Part shown: in pieces, positions 50,101 to 64,000 of the stretch
How the letters are laid out: the number at the start of each line of letters is the position of its first letter
How positions within the stretch are numbered: the stretch's first letter is position 1
NCBI GenBank assembly: GCA_030267565.1
Contig: BRXU01000024.1
Coordinates: 1-64,000 of the forward strand
DNA from: Pleodorina starrii
Taxonomy: Eukaryota > Chlorophyta > Chlorophyceae > Chlamydomonadales > Volvocaceae
DNA length: 64,000 nucleotides
Direction of reading: 5' to 3'
Position numbers and translations under genes: made by a program
The notes under the pieces: model-generated
What the model saw: the letters and a program-made list of their open reading frames with translations, nothing else
What the model was told of the DNA's origin: nothing
The model's database searches: none

Positions 50101-52304
50101 CGGTGGAAAGAAGGGAGGGAAAGGAAATAGCAGAAAAGGTGTGGTGTTTCCTTGCTTGCTGACTGTTATGAGTGGGTAGGGAAGGTCCGAATGCGTAGAT
50201 GGACGCATCCCGTCGGTAGCGGGATTGGAGCTCTATCGTTTATGGCTGTGTGTGACACATCAAGGGTGCTACATCTCACGGGGGCTACCGACAGTCGGTC
50301 CAAAATGGAGCGGAGGGGAGCGGACCCGGGGGGAGGGGGGAGGGGAATTTGAAGATTGAATTTGCAAGAAAGAAACAAGAAGGGGGAGGGGGGAGGGTCC
50401 CGGTAAGCCAGGGTGGACGTACTGTGGGTGCTGCCGCCCGCCCCCCCCCCCGGGGCAGCAGCCGCTCCAGCAACGAGGCCGGTCGTGTGGCGGCGCCAGG
50501 ACCACTGACCACTGACCCAGGAGCCCCCCCCCCACATACATACACACACCGGCTAGCGAGGGCGTGGGCGCGGGAGGGACTTCCGCCCGGGGAAGGAGTG
50601 GCTCCCTCCGGAGAGGGATCCAATAGTTACGTACAATCGTACGGCAACAACCCGTCGCAGCAACCCCTCGCGCTCCGCTCCTCGTTGCCGGTTCTCACCC
50701 CTGCCCCTCCTCTCCCGCAGCTCGCTGTACCTCCTCCGCGCCTCCTCCACCTCGCGCTCCGAAATATCAAGTCCCTTCACGAAGCCCACCTGGGGGGGAC
50801 GTCGGGATGGGGGTGTAAGATGTGGGTGGGGCTTTTGGGGGGGGTCGGCGGTCAGTGGCTCATTACGCCTCCTGAGGGGAGGGTATAAAGAGAATTCCGC
50901 TGCGGAGAAGGAGACGGCGTTAGCGAACGGACCCAGAACCCAGCAGGGGAGGGTGGGCCGGGACGGGACGGGGCTGCGACGGCTGCGGCGATGGCTGCTC
51001 AGGGGGTGCAGGTGCAGGTGCCGGTGCAGTGTGTGTGACATCGCCCAACCCCATGCTGCCATGCCCTCCCCCTCCCCCAGCCACAGCCGCGGCTGCCCCG
51101 GCCGACGGGGTGGCCATCCCCTCTCCGACTGCCCCCCCAGGTAACTGCGTTGCGTTCCCTTGCCCCGGGCCGTCCTTATTACCCCCCGAGCCCACCAATG
51201 GTCGGGTTGTGCCGGGGCGGACGGGCGGCTGTGGTTGTCCGTCCGTTCTTCTAGGGTTGTTTTGGCGCGGCGCGGTCTCAGCCGCGTCTACCCACGTAAA
51301 CGGTAAACGGGCTCCAGAATGCGTTGGCTTAATGCCGCTCGCTCTGCCGTTTGCCCCGTTGTTAGCCTTGATTGCCTGCCCTCACTTCCGTTGTTTGCTC
51401 CTCCCCTCCCCGCCCCCCTGCTAGTCTACCGTGCCTTCCCACCGCTGCGGTACCATGGAGGGAGGGACCATCCCTCAGCCGCTCATCCAAATGATCCACT
51501 GCACTCCTGAAACCCCCCCATCTTCTGCAGATGAGACGGAATTTTTCTGTTACGTTACCGTTCACGGGCTCCGGCCTGTACGTGGATAACCTCCCCCCCC
51601 CCGCCCCCACCTGCGCCTCCCGCCACTTGTGAAGATCCCCTCCGCGGCCGCAGCACAGGTCAAGCAGCCGTTCCTGCTTATAGGCGAATCTGCGGGGGAA
51701 GGGGGTCAGGGAGTGGTGTGCTCCTTTATAATACCATGAGTCACTGCGAACGTTGTTGATGCGGGGGGAGGGGGGTTAGAGGTGGGGGGGTGGGTTTTGC
51801 GGTTTGGAAGGAGAGAATCGCTGTGAAGGTGGGATTGGGATAAATCGCCCTTAAGATTGGTCGTACCCCGCTTCCTAAGTGGGAAAGGGGAGGCAGCGGG
51901 GGCCGAGTTCGTTACAGTTAGTTTCAGTTCGAGCGGTTGTCACATGCCGCCGCAGGCCCGGTATTGCCGCCGCAGGCCCGGCATCGCCGCCGCCAGATGC
52001 ATTGCTAGTCGCAGCTCCTTACCGCATAATCAATTGGCGCTTAATATGGTTGTGGAAGTTTTTGAGCTCCTGCGCCGGCCCTTCGCTTCGCTGCTGCAGT
52101 GCCTACGCTTGAGAAGGGGGAGAGTGGGCACGCGTCGCGGGGCCGAGCGGGCCCGAGAAAGTCAAAAACTAGGGGGTGTGGGTGGGGTGACGGCGCCAAC
52201 CGCAATACCCCGACCCGACGGACCTCCCGGGTTGACAAGTCGCGAACATGGTTGTTGTAATGGTTCCTCTGTTGCTCCCAAACGCCTCCCACGCCGTCCG
52301 CCAT
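47132..52304 (-). CDS. mRNA cap guanine-N7 methyltransferase, right-arm copy (intact frame)
   Basis: Exons on the minus strand: 52304-52215, 52093-52023, 51689-51611, 50789-50699, 50029-49841, 49505-49399, 48859-48659, 48185-48057 and 47620-47132. Their lengths total 1,446 nt, giving 481 residues in one frame, close to RNMT/Abd1 enzymes. Motifs in order: HYNN near 15; LKNFHNHIK near 40; SAM-binding LLDLCCGRGGDLHKW about 62-76; GLDISEREVEEARRRY about 86-101; and FALHYFFMSEASLRTF, then GGYFVGTIPSGRR. The C-terminal core block ASSLFAAFVFQK is followed by a tail rich in Gly, Pro, His and Met that ends GGPGRG. The tail is not part of the catalytic family core and may bind RNA or partners. It is divergent with the 142-residue gene. 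The donor of exon 8 (ATG|GTGAGG) is conserved in both arms, which is why I chose it. Confidence 0.88.
47820..47913. repeat. Long hairpin in methyltransferase intron 8 (right)
   Basis: Mirror copy of 13,266-13,359, with the same A/T-rich arms and 8-nt loop, in the right-arm intron. Confidence 0.85.
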
Positions 52305-52671
52305 GCCGTTCTCCGTCCCTCTCGCTTCGGCTGGCTAAAGTAGCCAAGACATCCAGCCCTAAGAGGACGTTTATTCCTTCACCGTGGGAAGCAAAATTAG
52401 TTGAAGTAAACCGTGACTGTACTTCCATTACACTACTGTGCCTAGCTTATGCAGCGTCAGAGTTCTACAGCGAGTGTTGGCTGGACGATGTACGACAAAC
52501 ATTTGCGTTGCCCTCTCTGTGCTCCTGCTTCTGGCCAACTATCGTAGCAATTATTGGGTGAACACAGGGTTCAAGCTTAGTGGGACCCATAGCTTACCTT
52601 GGACTTGGTGCTAGTTTCGTGACTTGGCTTCCCATTGGGCTTAGGCGTCGCTCTTAGTCTAGCCAAGAGCT
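52305..52671. promoter_or_regulatory. Divergent promoter region, right
   Basis: Mirror of 8,504-8,870, lying between the methyltransferase start (minus) and the 142-residue gene start (plus). It is less GC-rich than its neighbours, with CCAAT-like strings. Confidence 0.5.
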
Positions 52672-53100
52672 ATGGCAGGCTCGACCCGTAACATGCAGGG
52701 CTTGTTGCGCCGTGTGCTGGCCGGGGCCGAAGCCATCAGCAGCAAGGCTGGCGCCGGGCGTGGCTTCGCTTCGGAGTCTAAGGCTTTGACGCCGGATAGT
52801 CGGTACACGCCTGGCATCTACAGCCGCACGAAGCCAATGGATCGGTCGTATGAGTGGGTCGCTAAGAACCCCTACATTGAGGCATGGTACTACCGCCGGG
52901 ACCACTTTGAGAAGGAGTATGTCTGGACCGCCCGCAACACCTTTGAGGCGGTCTGGTTCGTCGGCGGCTTCTCTGCGGCCTTCTACTTCCTGTCGGACTT
53001 CTGCTTCCGGCACGCCGACCGGCGCAGCGGGTACCCGCGCCGGATGGCCCTGGGCGACGAGCCGGCCATGGTGCTGCCGGACGAGCGCGAGTTCTATTAA
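52672..53100 (+). CDS. 142-residue mitochondrial-type single-span membrane protein (right copy)
   Basis: Same protein as at 8,075-8,503, with no residue differences. It has ATG at 52,672-52,674 and TAA at 53,098-53,100, and no introns. The presequence-like N-terminus with GRGF|AS cleavage site, the aromatic-rich middle and the single hydrophobic span are all present. I do not recognise a named family with confidence; a respiratory complex accessory subunit is the best guess from architecture alone. Exact conservation between arms fits recent duplication, or a single locus read twice. Confidence 0.8.
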   Translation: MAGSTRNMQGLLRRVLAGAEAISSKAGAGRGFASESKALTPDSRYTPGIYSRTKPMDRSYEWVAKNPYIEAWYYRRDHFEKEYVWTARNTFEAVWFVGGFSAAFYFLSDFCFRHADRRSGYPRRMALGDEPAMVLPDEREFY

Positions 53101-55673
53101 GGAGCGCTGTCCCCTGGCAAGCTGTGTTGAAAGGGGCGGTCTGATCATGCCTACATGGCGCACGGGGGGAGGGAGCATTCTGGTGCCAGGCAGGCGGCCG
53201 GCGCCCCGGGGGAGCTAGGGGCATGCTGAGCCCAATACAGTAGCCTCGCCCTGGCCCTGGAGCTCGCGCGCGTGGTGAGACATGGAGTTCGCCGGTGTGC
53301 CTGGCTGGAGTGTGAGCATGGGTGCGTACCTGGCGGGGAGAGGGGCGAGGTCCGGGGCCTGTGGACGTACTAGCGGAGGCGGCAGCACCAGCAGCACCCA
53401 CCAGCAGTCGTCGGGGACGGCCCAAGCATGCGCCCGAAATTGAATTCATTCGCGTCTCGCCGGAGTGGACTGCCCTGCAGCCCCTCCCCATACGGCGCGG
53501 GGGTTAGCGGCCTAATTGGTGGGTTTGCGGCGGGCGGTGCGCGGGGTGGTACCCGCCGGGCGGGCTCTGGCCTGACCGTTCTTCGGCTTACTTGGCTTAA
53601 GTAGTAATCTGATCTCCGTAGCTAGATCTTAGGGTTTGGGGGTGTCAGGCTTAGGGGGTTGCAAAGGGTGTTTGGATGCAAAGGCGTTGTACAGGCGGTG
53701 TGTGGTGGCTTGCCACGCGGAGGGCGAGCGACTCATCCATTGCCGGGGGGCCGCCCAGTCAGACGAGAAATGTCGATGGGGACAAACCCGCGGCGTCTGT
53801 AGAGGCCAAATAGGTGACGCGGCGGCGGGGTGTCTCACAGGTTCCGGACACTTGACATTTAACGACCTGGGGCAATGTGCAAGCGCCGGTGTGTGCCCCT
53901 CCCTGTGGAAGCCGCGCAAAGAAGTGCTGTACTGTGCTGATGGCCCGAGATCCCCCATGCCCACGCAGCCCACCCCACCATGGGGCCCTCCGCGCGCAAG
54001 CAATCGAGCAAAGGGCCAGAGCCAACTTTGAGCTGTAGCAGCTGCATACTTGCGCTGTCGTTTAGTTGCAACACTTCATTATCCGACCGTGACCACCCGG
54101 CCCCAGTCGCATGCCTACACAGGGGTCACTGAGTTCACGTACGATACTCCAACAGACGGCAGGGCTGCCGGCTCCCAGCCAGCACCTGCACCTGGACACT
54201 GCCTCAGGGCTTGTTGCTTTGAAGGGCCTCCATTTGTTTGTGGCAGAAGAGCCGCCGAGGGGATCGGGGGGGATTGCAGTGGGCGAGACGAGAGGAGGTC
54301 CGCAACACCTCAAAGAAGCGAAGGCGCGTATGGGAGACACCTTCCCCTCTCCACTCTTGTTCTTTGCGTGCGCCTGATTCGATTCGACGGCAACTGCGCA
54401 ATTTGCCTCGACAGGCAAACGTAACCTGGAGGCTACACCTCCGCGACGGGCACAGACAGACAGAGTCACAGACACACTGCTCCCATCAATGTCACGAGCA
54501 GAGCACTCATCACCGTCGCACGCTCCCCGCAGCTCGCGACCGACCGTCCACACCGCGGCAAAGCCCTTCCCCCCCCCTCATACAAATCCTCCCCTTTGTT
54601 GCCGCCGCCGTGGTTCAGCTTTGGGATGCAAGTCACTAGACAGGCGCCCGCCTCTCCCTCCCTCCTCCGGGAAAGGGCCAGCAGCATAAATACGGACGCG
54701 CGGGACCACCCCTTCTCCATCAAACACGAATACCGGTATCTCTCCACCCCCTGGCGTCGCGAGGCCGCATGCGTCGGGCGCCACCCAAACTACGGCGTAT
54801 CCAGGTGGCGGCCTGGGGACAGGTGCCACACACACACACACGGGCACACACACAGACAGACACACATTACGCAGTGAAAGTGCCCGGCCACCAGCCGCAC
54901 ACGTCCGTCACCTCCTGCGTCACAACTGCCAGGAGGGGGGACCCATCCCATCCCATACGAGCGAGCCCGACAAACTTGCGAAGCCGCTGTCAAAAGATTG
55001 GATTGGGGCCACATCCCCCCTCGAGCGCTGCACGCCCTCTCCTCGTTTGCACTCCACGGTCCACTAAGGGTCCAATTTGGTTCTGGAGCGGGAGGCTGCC
55101 CCCACGGGGGAACAACCCGCGACACGCGACAAATGCACACCGGTTGCCGGTTTTACCGGGAGGCCGCACCAAACCCCTCTCGGGGCCCCATCCAGAGCAT
55201 TGCCCAGTGGCGCGTACAGATCGTCATCAGTCGTACCAGTCGTACGGCAGGGCCCAACGGTAAACGTCTGCTTCTCGCTATGGCCCCTCGGACCTTCATG
55301 TCGCCCCCATGAAGGTCGTTCGGTGCCGTCTTGCTGACCTCAGTCTCCTGCTGCTGACTGCCGGGTAGGCGCTGACTGGCAGCTGGGACAGCGGCGGTCG
55401 CGAGTACCAGTATGCGTTGGCGGCACGGCCAGCCCCGCCACCGTCCGTCTGTCCCTCTTCCGTCTTCCCGCGCCATCACCTCCTTTAAAATGTGGCCCTC
55501 AGACCAACTGGCGGGTGTCGCAGCAATCCCCACAGCCCGTCATTGGTTGGTCGGTCAGATCGATTCACTCCCAGGCCAGTGAGGCCTCAGCGGGGCAAGC
55601 AGTAGCAAGCAGTAGCTAGCATACTGGGCCCCACCCGAGCCGGGGTCCTGACTCGGCTGCTGCTCAGTTCAGT
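53101..55673. other. Convergent intergenic region (right)
   Basis: Mirror of 5,502-8,074. It is presumed to hold the 3' UTRs of the 142-residue gene and ADK. Only shadow ORFs and a GT/AC microsatellite (about 54,825-54,866) are seen. Confidence 0.5.
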
Positions 55674-60718
<5,045 letters not shown>

Positions 60719-62243
60719 TTTTGTTTCAAGCACGGCAACTTATGAACTGGGCAGAGGAAATGCCTGACTACCAGCAGCACAGAAGCTAGGCGCCAAAACT
60801 GGTTACTGGCCGAAAGACCTCCGTACAGGTTGTTGTAAACCGCCGAATCTGAACAGGCGACCGGGTAGCCCCATAACTACCAGGATTCAACCCAGAGACA
60901 CCTCACACCGCTGTCAACATCGACTTCATGGGCATGGAGCAATTGCTCACGCCTACGCGTTCCTCCTCCGCGCGCGGGGACGCGACACGCGAGGTTACCG
61001 GTAAAGTTCACTCGTTCTGCAGCGGCAGCAGTACCTTCACCTCGCACGACCCCGTGCGGGCCGCCCACTGCCACCATCCAGTTGGTTACCCACACGTTCT
61101 CCCAGCGGGCTTCCGCAGCTCCATCTCAGGGCCGCTGCAGTGGCACGATGCACGGCTCGCATAGACGCGTGCACACACTGCGACACCTACCGACACCAAC
61201 ACGCACGCATACTACGCTACTCCAAGCTGCTTTCGTTCACCGCACCATGCCCCCATCCCGGGATGGGCACCGTACTTCCGGTGTGTGCGCCCACCTCCGG
61301 ACAGCTCCTCGCTCCCCGCGCCGCAACGCATCGCACCTCACGACAGCACACCGCGCCGCCAAACGTCAAGTCCCCGACGCAAGCCAATGCCCAGTTGCCC
61401 ACCCCTTTGCGGCGTCCATGCAGCCCCCAATGCACCACCGAGCAGAGCCTCTCAGCCAACAGACGTGCTACATCCGGGCGCCAGCAACGCCGGGAACACG
61501 TACCTCTCAGGGTTGCTCATCCACGTCTGCCGGCATCGTCCGTTCACCATTCCCCCCACCCCTCCTTGCACTCCACCTGGGACCGAACCGTGTCGGCTAG
61601 TGCCCCGCCACGCCCCCCGGGCCTCCTGGCCCTCCCCTGCCGTATCCACACGACACCAAACTGGCCCCCACATGGGCTGCCGCTGACCAGCCGACCGTCC
61701 AACCCCCACCACCACCACCACCACCACCTGAAGAGAACGACCCGCGCCAGCGCTGCCGCGCCCCACCGGGAGCCCGCCGTGCCTTCCCCCTTACCCAGCC
61801 AGATCCACGATCCTGGATCTGAAACTTGATGGAATCCAGATTCGAATCTCTGTCGCTGGTTGTGGGCGCAGCTACAAGCTGCTGCCCGTTCATCGAGTAC
61901 ATGGCCGCTAATCATCGACGCGACGGAGCAGTCGTCCTCCCTACCCACCTCGCCAAGCTGCCAGCCCTCCAAACCCTTCAATCCTGCCCACCCGGTAGGC
62001 GGCCCAGCCGCACCCCCAGTCCGGCCACCGCTGCAGCCGCCGCCGCTAGCTTGCCGCCGCCGCTGATGCCACACCGCCCTCGCCCGCGGGATGCGCGCCC
62101 CCGACGTGCGCGGCCGCGCAACCGACTCGCCGCCGCCGCTGCGCCGCCATTTCAGCCGCGGGCTACCGCCTGTCTCGCCTCGCCACACCGCCACGCTTCA
62201 GGTAAAACCACCCATCCATCCATCCTGCCATGCTGCACCGCTG
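60719..62243. other. Region upstream of right ADK and downstream of Mini-RNase III
   Basis: About 1.5 kb. The first 456 bp are the palindrome end, with the presumed ADK promoter. The rest (61,175-62,243) is single-copy C-rich sequence. It includes a short ACC/CAC run near 61,707-61,727. I see no supported gene; the open frames on both strands are low-complexity and overlap each other. Confidence 0.5.
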
Positions 62244-63390
62244 TCACTGCTTCGTGTCCCGCTCGTCCTGCACCGCCAAGTGGGGCTCCAGCTGCTGCAG
62301 CAGCTCCTGCAGCCGCGCCGGGTCCTCCACAGACAGATGACCGATCTGCAGCCGACCCGTGGGTCACAGGGAGGGAGGGAAGGAAGGGGGCTTTGGGGGT
62401 TTGTTGCGGGGGACCTCGCACAGCCGGTCATCAAGCCCGCGGGCCCGCACGCCGCTACCAATGATGGAGGCGGGGCCTCCCGCGCTCACCCCTGTCACCG
62501 ACCGCCCACTTCCCCACGCGATGTCGCCGCGGCAGTGCCTCGCCGCAAATCGTGTGTCGCCGCCAGTCAGTCAGCCTTCCAGCTGCCGGCGCACGTACGA
62601 CACGCGCGTAGACCCATCCACTGACTCTCGACAGATGCGCCAGCCGACCAGGCAGCCAGCCAGGCAGTCATTCTTTCTGCCCAGTCAGGCCCATAACCCC
62701 TGTCCCCGCCCCGCCAGCCGGTCAGCCACTAATCCAGCCAAGGCTCCCGGTCGCTCCAACGGACCCACGGGTCGCACCCACCACGGCCTCGAATGCGGTG
62801 GCCTTGCGGTACGCCCCCTGCTGGCTGCCCGCCGCCGAGTATTTCAGACGGAACCGCGGGTCGGCCATCTCACGTTTGGCCCAGGTCACCAGCCTGGACT
62901 CGGCGGGGCTCAGTCGCCACCCGCCGGCAAGGAGCTGGTCCAGGTACGACGACTGGGAAGTGGGACCGCGGTTCCCCAGGGAATGGCGGGGGGGGGGGGC
63001 GCAGGTGGGAAGATGTCCTGAGGTGAACATGCAGGCTTTAGGGTCCCTAAATCCCTATGGCGGACGGGATTTGTCGCGCGTGACAGGATGGCGGGTTGGG
63101 AGATGTGTAGGTGCGGGATTGCCGGGAATGCGGCCCGGTGGGAAGTGGTACGCCCGGGCCAAGCTGTCTGAGACATAGTGTACCTGGCGCGCCGCACTGA
63201 CGTGGCGCTCCGCGGCGGTCCTGTAGGCTGCGAAGTTCTTGGGCGGGCTGAGGTACTTGCAGCGCACGTGGAGCTGTCGATGGGCATGGCGGCAATTAGG
63301 TTGCCAGTGGCCAGGGACGGGCGACGTATAAGTTGCTTAAAACATGTTATTATTGGATACAAGATTGCTCCAAGGCCGACGGCGCTCACC
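62244..63390 (-). other. Gene body of Mini-RNase III up to the exon 1 donor (exons and introns)
   Basis: This marks the stretch covered by the recognised downstream exons and introns of the Mini-RNase III gene. Introns lie at 62,346-62,781, 62,953-63,183 and 63,274-63,389. They have GT..AG borders on the minus strand and contain nothing else that I recognise. Confidence 0.6.
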
Positions 63391-63454
63391 GACCAAACTG
63401 CGTCGCCCAAATATGCAAGCTGCTGCGGTGTGTGGACTGGACGCTGTCCGGGCT
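62244..63454 (-). CDS. Mini-ribonuclease III-like protein (N-terminus incomplete)
   Basis: Mini-RNase III enzymes are RNase III-domain proteins without a dsRNA-binding domain. In bacteria they mature 23S rRNA, and in plants they act on chloroplast rRNA and introns. Exons on the minus strand: an exon ending at 63,390 with AYLGDAVWS; 63273-63184 (LHVRCKYLSPPKNFAAYRTA..); 62952-62782 (SSYLDQLLAGGWRLSP.. to KATAFEAV); and 62345-62244 (IGHLSVEDPARLQELLQQLE.. stop). All join in frame. The GDAVW Asp and the FEAV Glu match the metal-binding residues of the family. The spacing FEAVIGHLSVEDPARLQELL also fits. An in-frame ATG lies at 63,452-63,454 (MLQPGQ..), but it leaves no room for a transit peptide. 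A first exon farther right is therefore likely. Confidence 0.78.
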
Positions 63455-63623
63455 GCAACATTATGATATTATTGGTTGTACATGACGTAAACCGAGCAAC
63501 GGCAAATTGTTTCGGAAAGCCATTTTCACGACGGCGCAGGGGCGCAGCATGGATCCGGGTGGATTTTGCCGAACCGGCATTAAGCAACTGAGGCTTAGAT
63601 ATAATAAGCCAAACACTACACAA

Positions 63624-64000
63624 GCCACTACGGTACCGAACTTATTTAGCCTCAGGCTTTAGCTCCTATCTTCCGTCCCAGTGGCACCCTAGGCTTCGTC
63701 ATATACTTGGGCGCATATCGCAAAGTTTGTTCCTGCAAAATTAGTTATTGCTTTAAAAGGGCCTTCTTGGAATGGGGGAGCGCAGCTAGATCGTTCGGCG
63801 CATGGCCAAGCGCCGTTCCTAAGCATCCGGTTGCCAAAGAATTATCTGCTATGAGTAAGCGCGTCCTGGGCATTGATGACAGTTTAGGCACCTCGAACGT
63901 GCTCATCTGTAAAGGACTTCCCTGCAGGCGGCCTCTTTAATCCTTTCGCAGAACAGGAGGCGGAGCAGGACCGCGGCTTTTCCTTCTACAGGTGCAATCG
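63624..64000. other. Unresolved gene edge at the right end of the window
   Basis: The DNA here is less GC-rich than the rest. On the plus strand, ATG at 63,851 opens MSKRVLGIDDSLGTSN, which stops at 63,938-63,940 if unspliced. A different frame at the very end reads GGLFNPFAEQEAEQDRGFSF without stop. No intron of sensible length joins them in this window. It could be the start of a plus-strand gene divergent from Mini-RNase III, or the missing 5' exon and promoter of the latter. I make no functional call. Confidence 0.25.

Noticed and set aside
63851..63940. Short plus-strand gene MSKRVLGIDD..
   Set aside because: It is only 29 codons long before a stop. The one acceptor close by gives an intron of at most 35 nt, too short to trust. 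Kept only as an unresolved edge.

Overview
The window looks like nuclear DNA of a chlamydomonadalean (volvocine-type) green alga. The evidence is very high GC, intron-dense genes with GT..AG introns and C-rich acceptors, algal-type start contexts, TGTAA poly(A)-like signals, and short tracts of the Chlamydomonas-type telomere octamer TTTTAGGG. All gene calls come from reading translated exons and splice sites by eye; no database search was run.

The layout is dominated by one imperfect palindrome that fills positions 1-61,174. The left arm (1 to about 18,490) and right arm (about 42,701 to 61,174) are reverse complements carrying the same four genes. From outside to inside these are adenosine kinase (ADK), a 142-residue mitochondrial-type single-span protein, an mRNA cap guanine-N7 methyltransferase, and a phosphatidylinositol synthase-like CDP-alcohol phosphatidyltransferase (PIS). 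Mirrored positions sum to 61,175 over the outer ~10 kb. The sum drifts to about 61,192 at the inner edge as small indels build up. The window starts inside the palindrome, so its left limit is unknown.

The core (about 18,491-42,701) is ~24 kb of degenerate 10-bp tandem repeat, GGGGGCCTYC on its G-rich strand. Repeat polarity flips three times: at a 51-bp telomere-type tract (19,218-19,268), at a central axis near 30,812, and at the exact mirror-image telomere-type tract (41,938-41,988). The octamer tracts face as if they capped the two ends of the inner 22.7 kb, the reverse of a simple telomere-telomere fusion. The core gives very long open frames in several frames on both strands, which I regard as non-coding.

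Beyond 61,174 the sequence is single copy in this window. It holds a Mini-ribonuclease III-like gene on the minus strand (62,244 to about 63,400), probably for organellar RNA maturation, and an unresolved gene edge near 63,850-64,000. The genes are housekeeping functions (purine salvage, respiration or another mitochondrial role, mRNA capping, phospholipid synthesis) and do not look like one operon-like system.

The striking element is the structure. Three explanations remain open: a real palindromic (sub)telomeric or minichromosome-like arrangement, an inverted duplication by breakage-fusion, or a fold-back read or assembly artefact. The complementary frameshifts (methyltransferase broken only on the left, PIS broken only on the right) fit uncorrected sequencing error in at least part of the inner arms.
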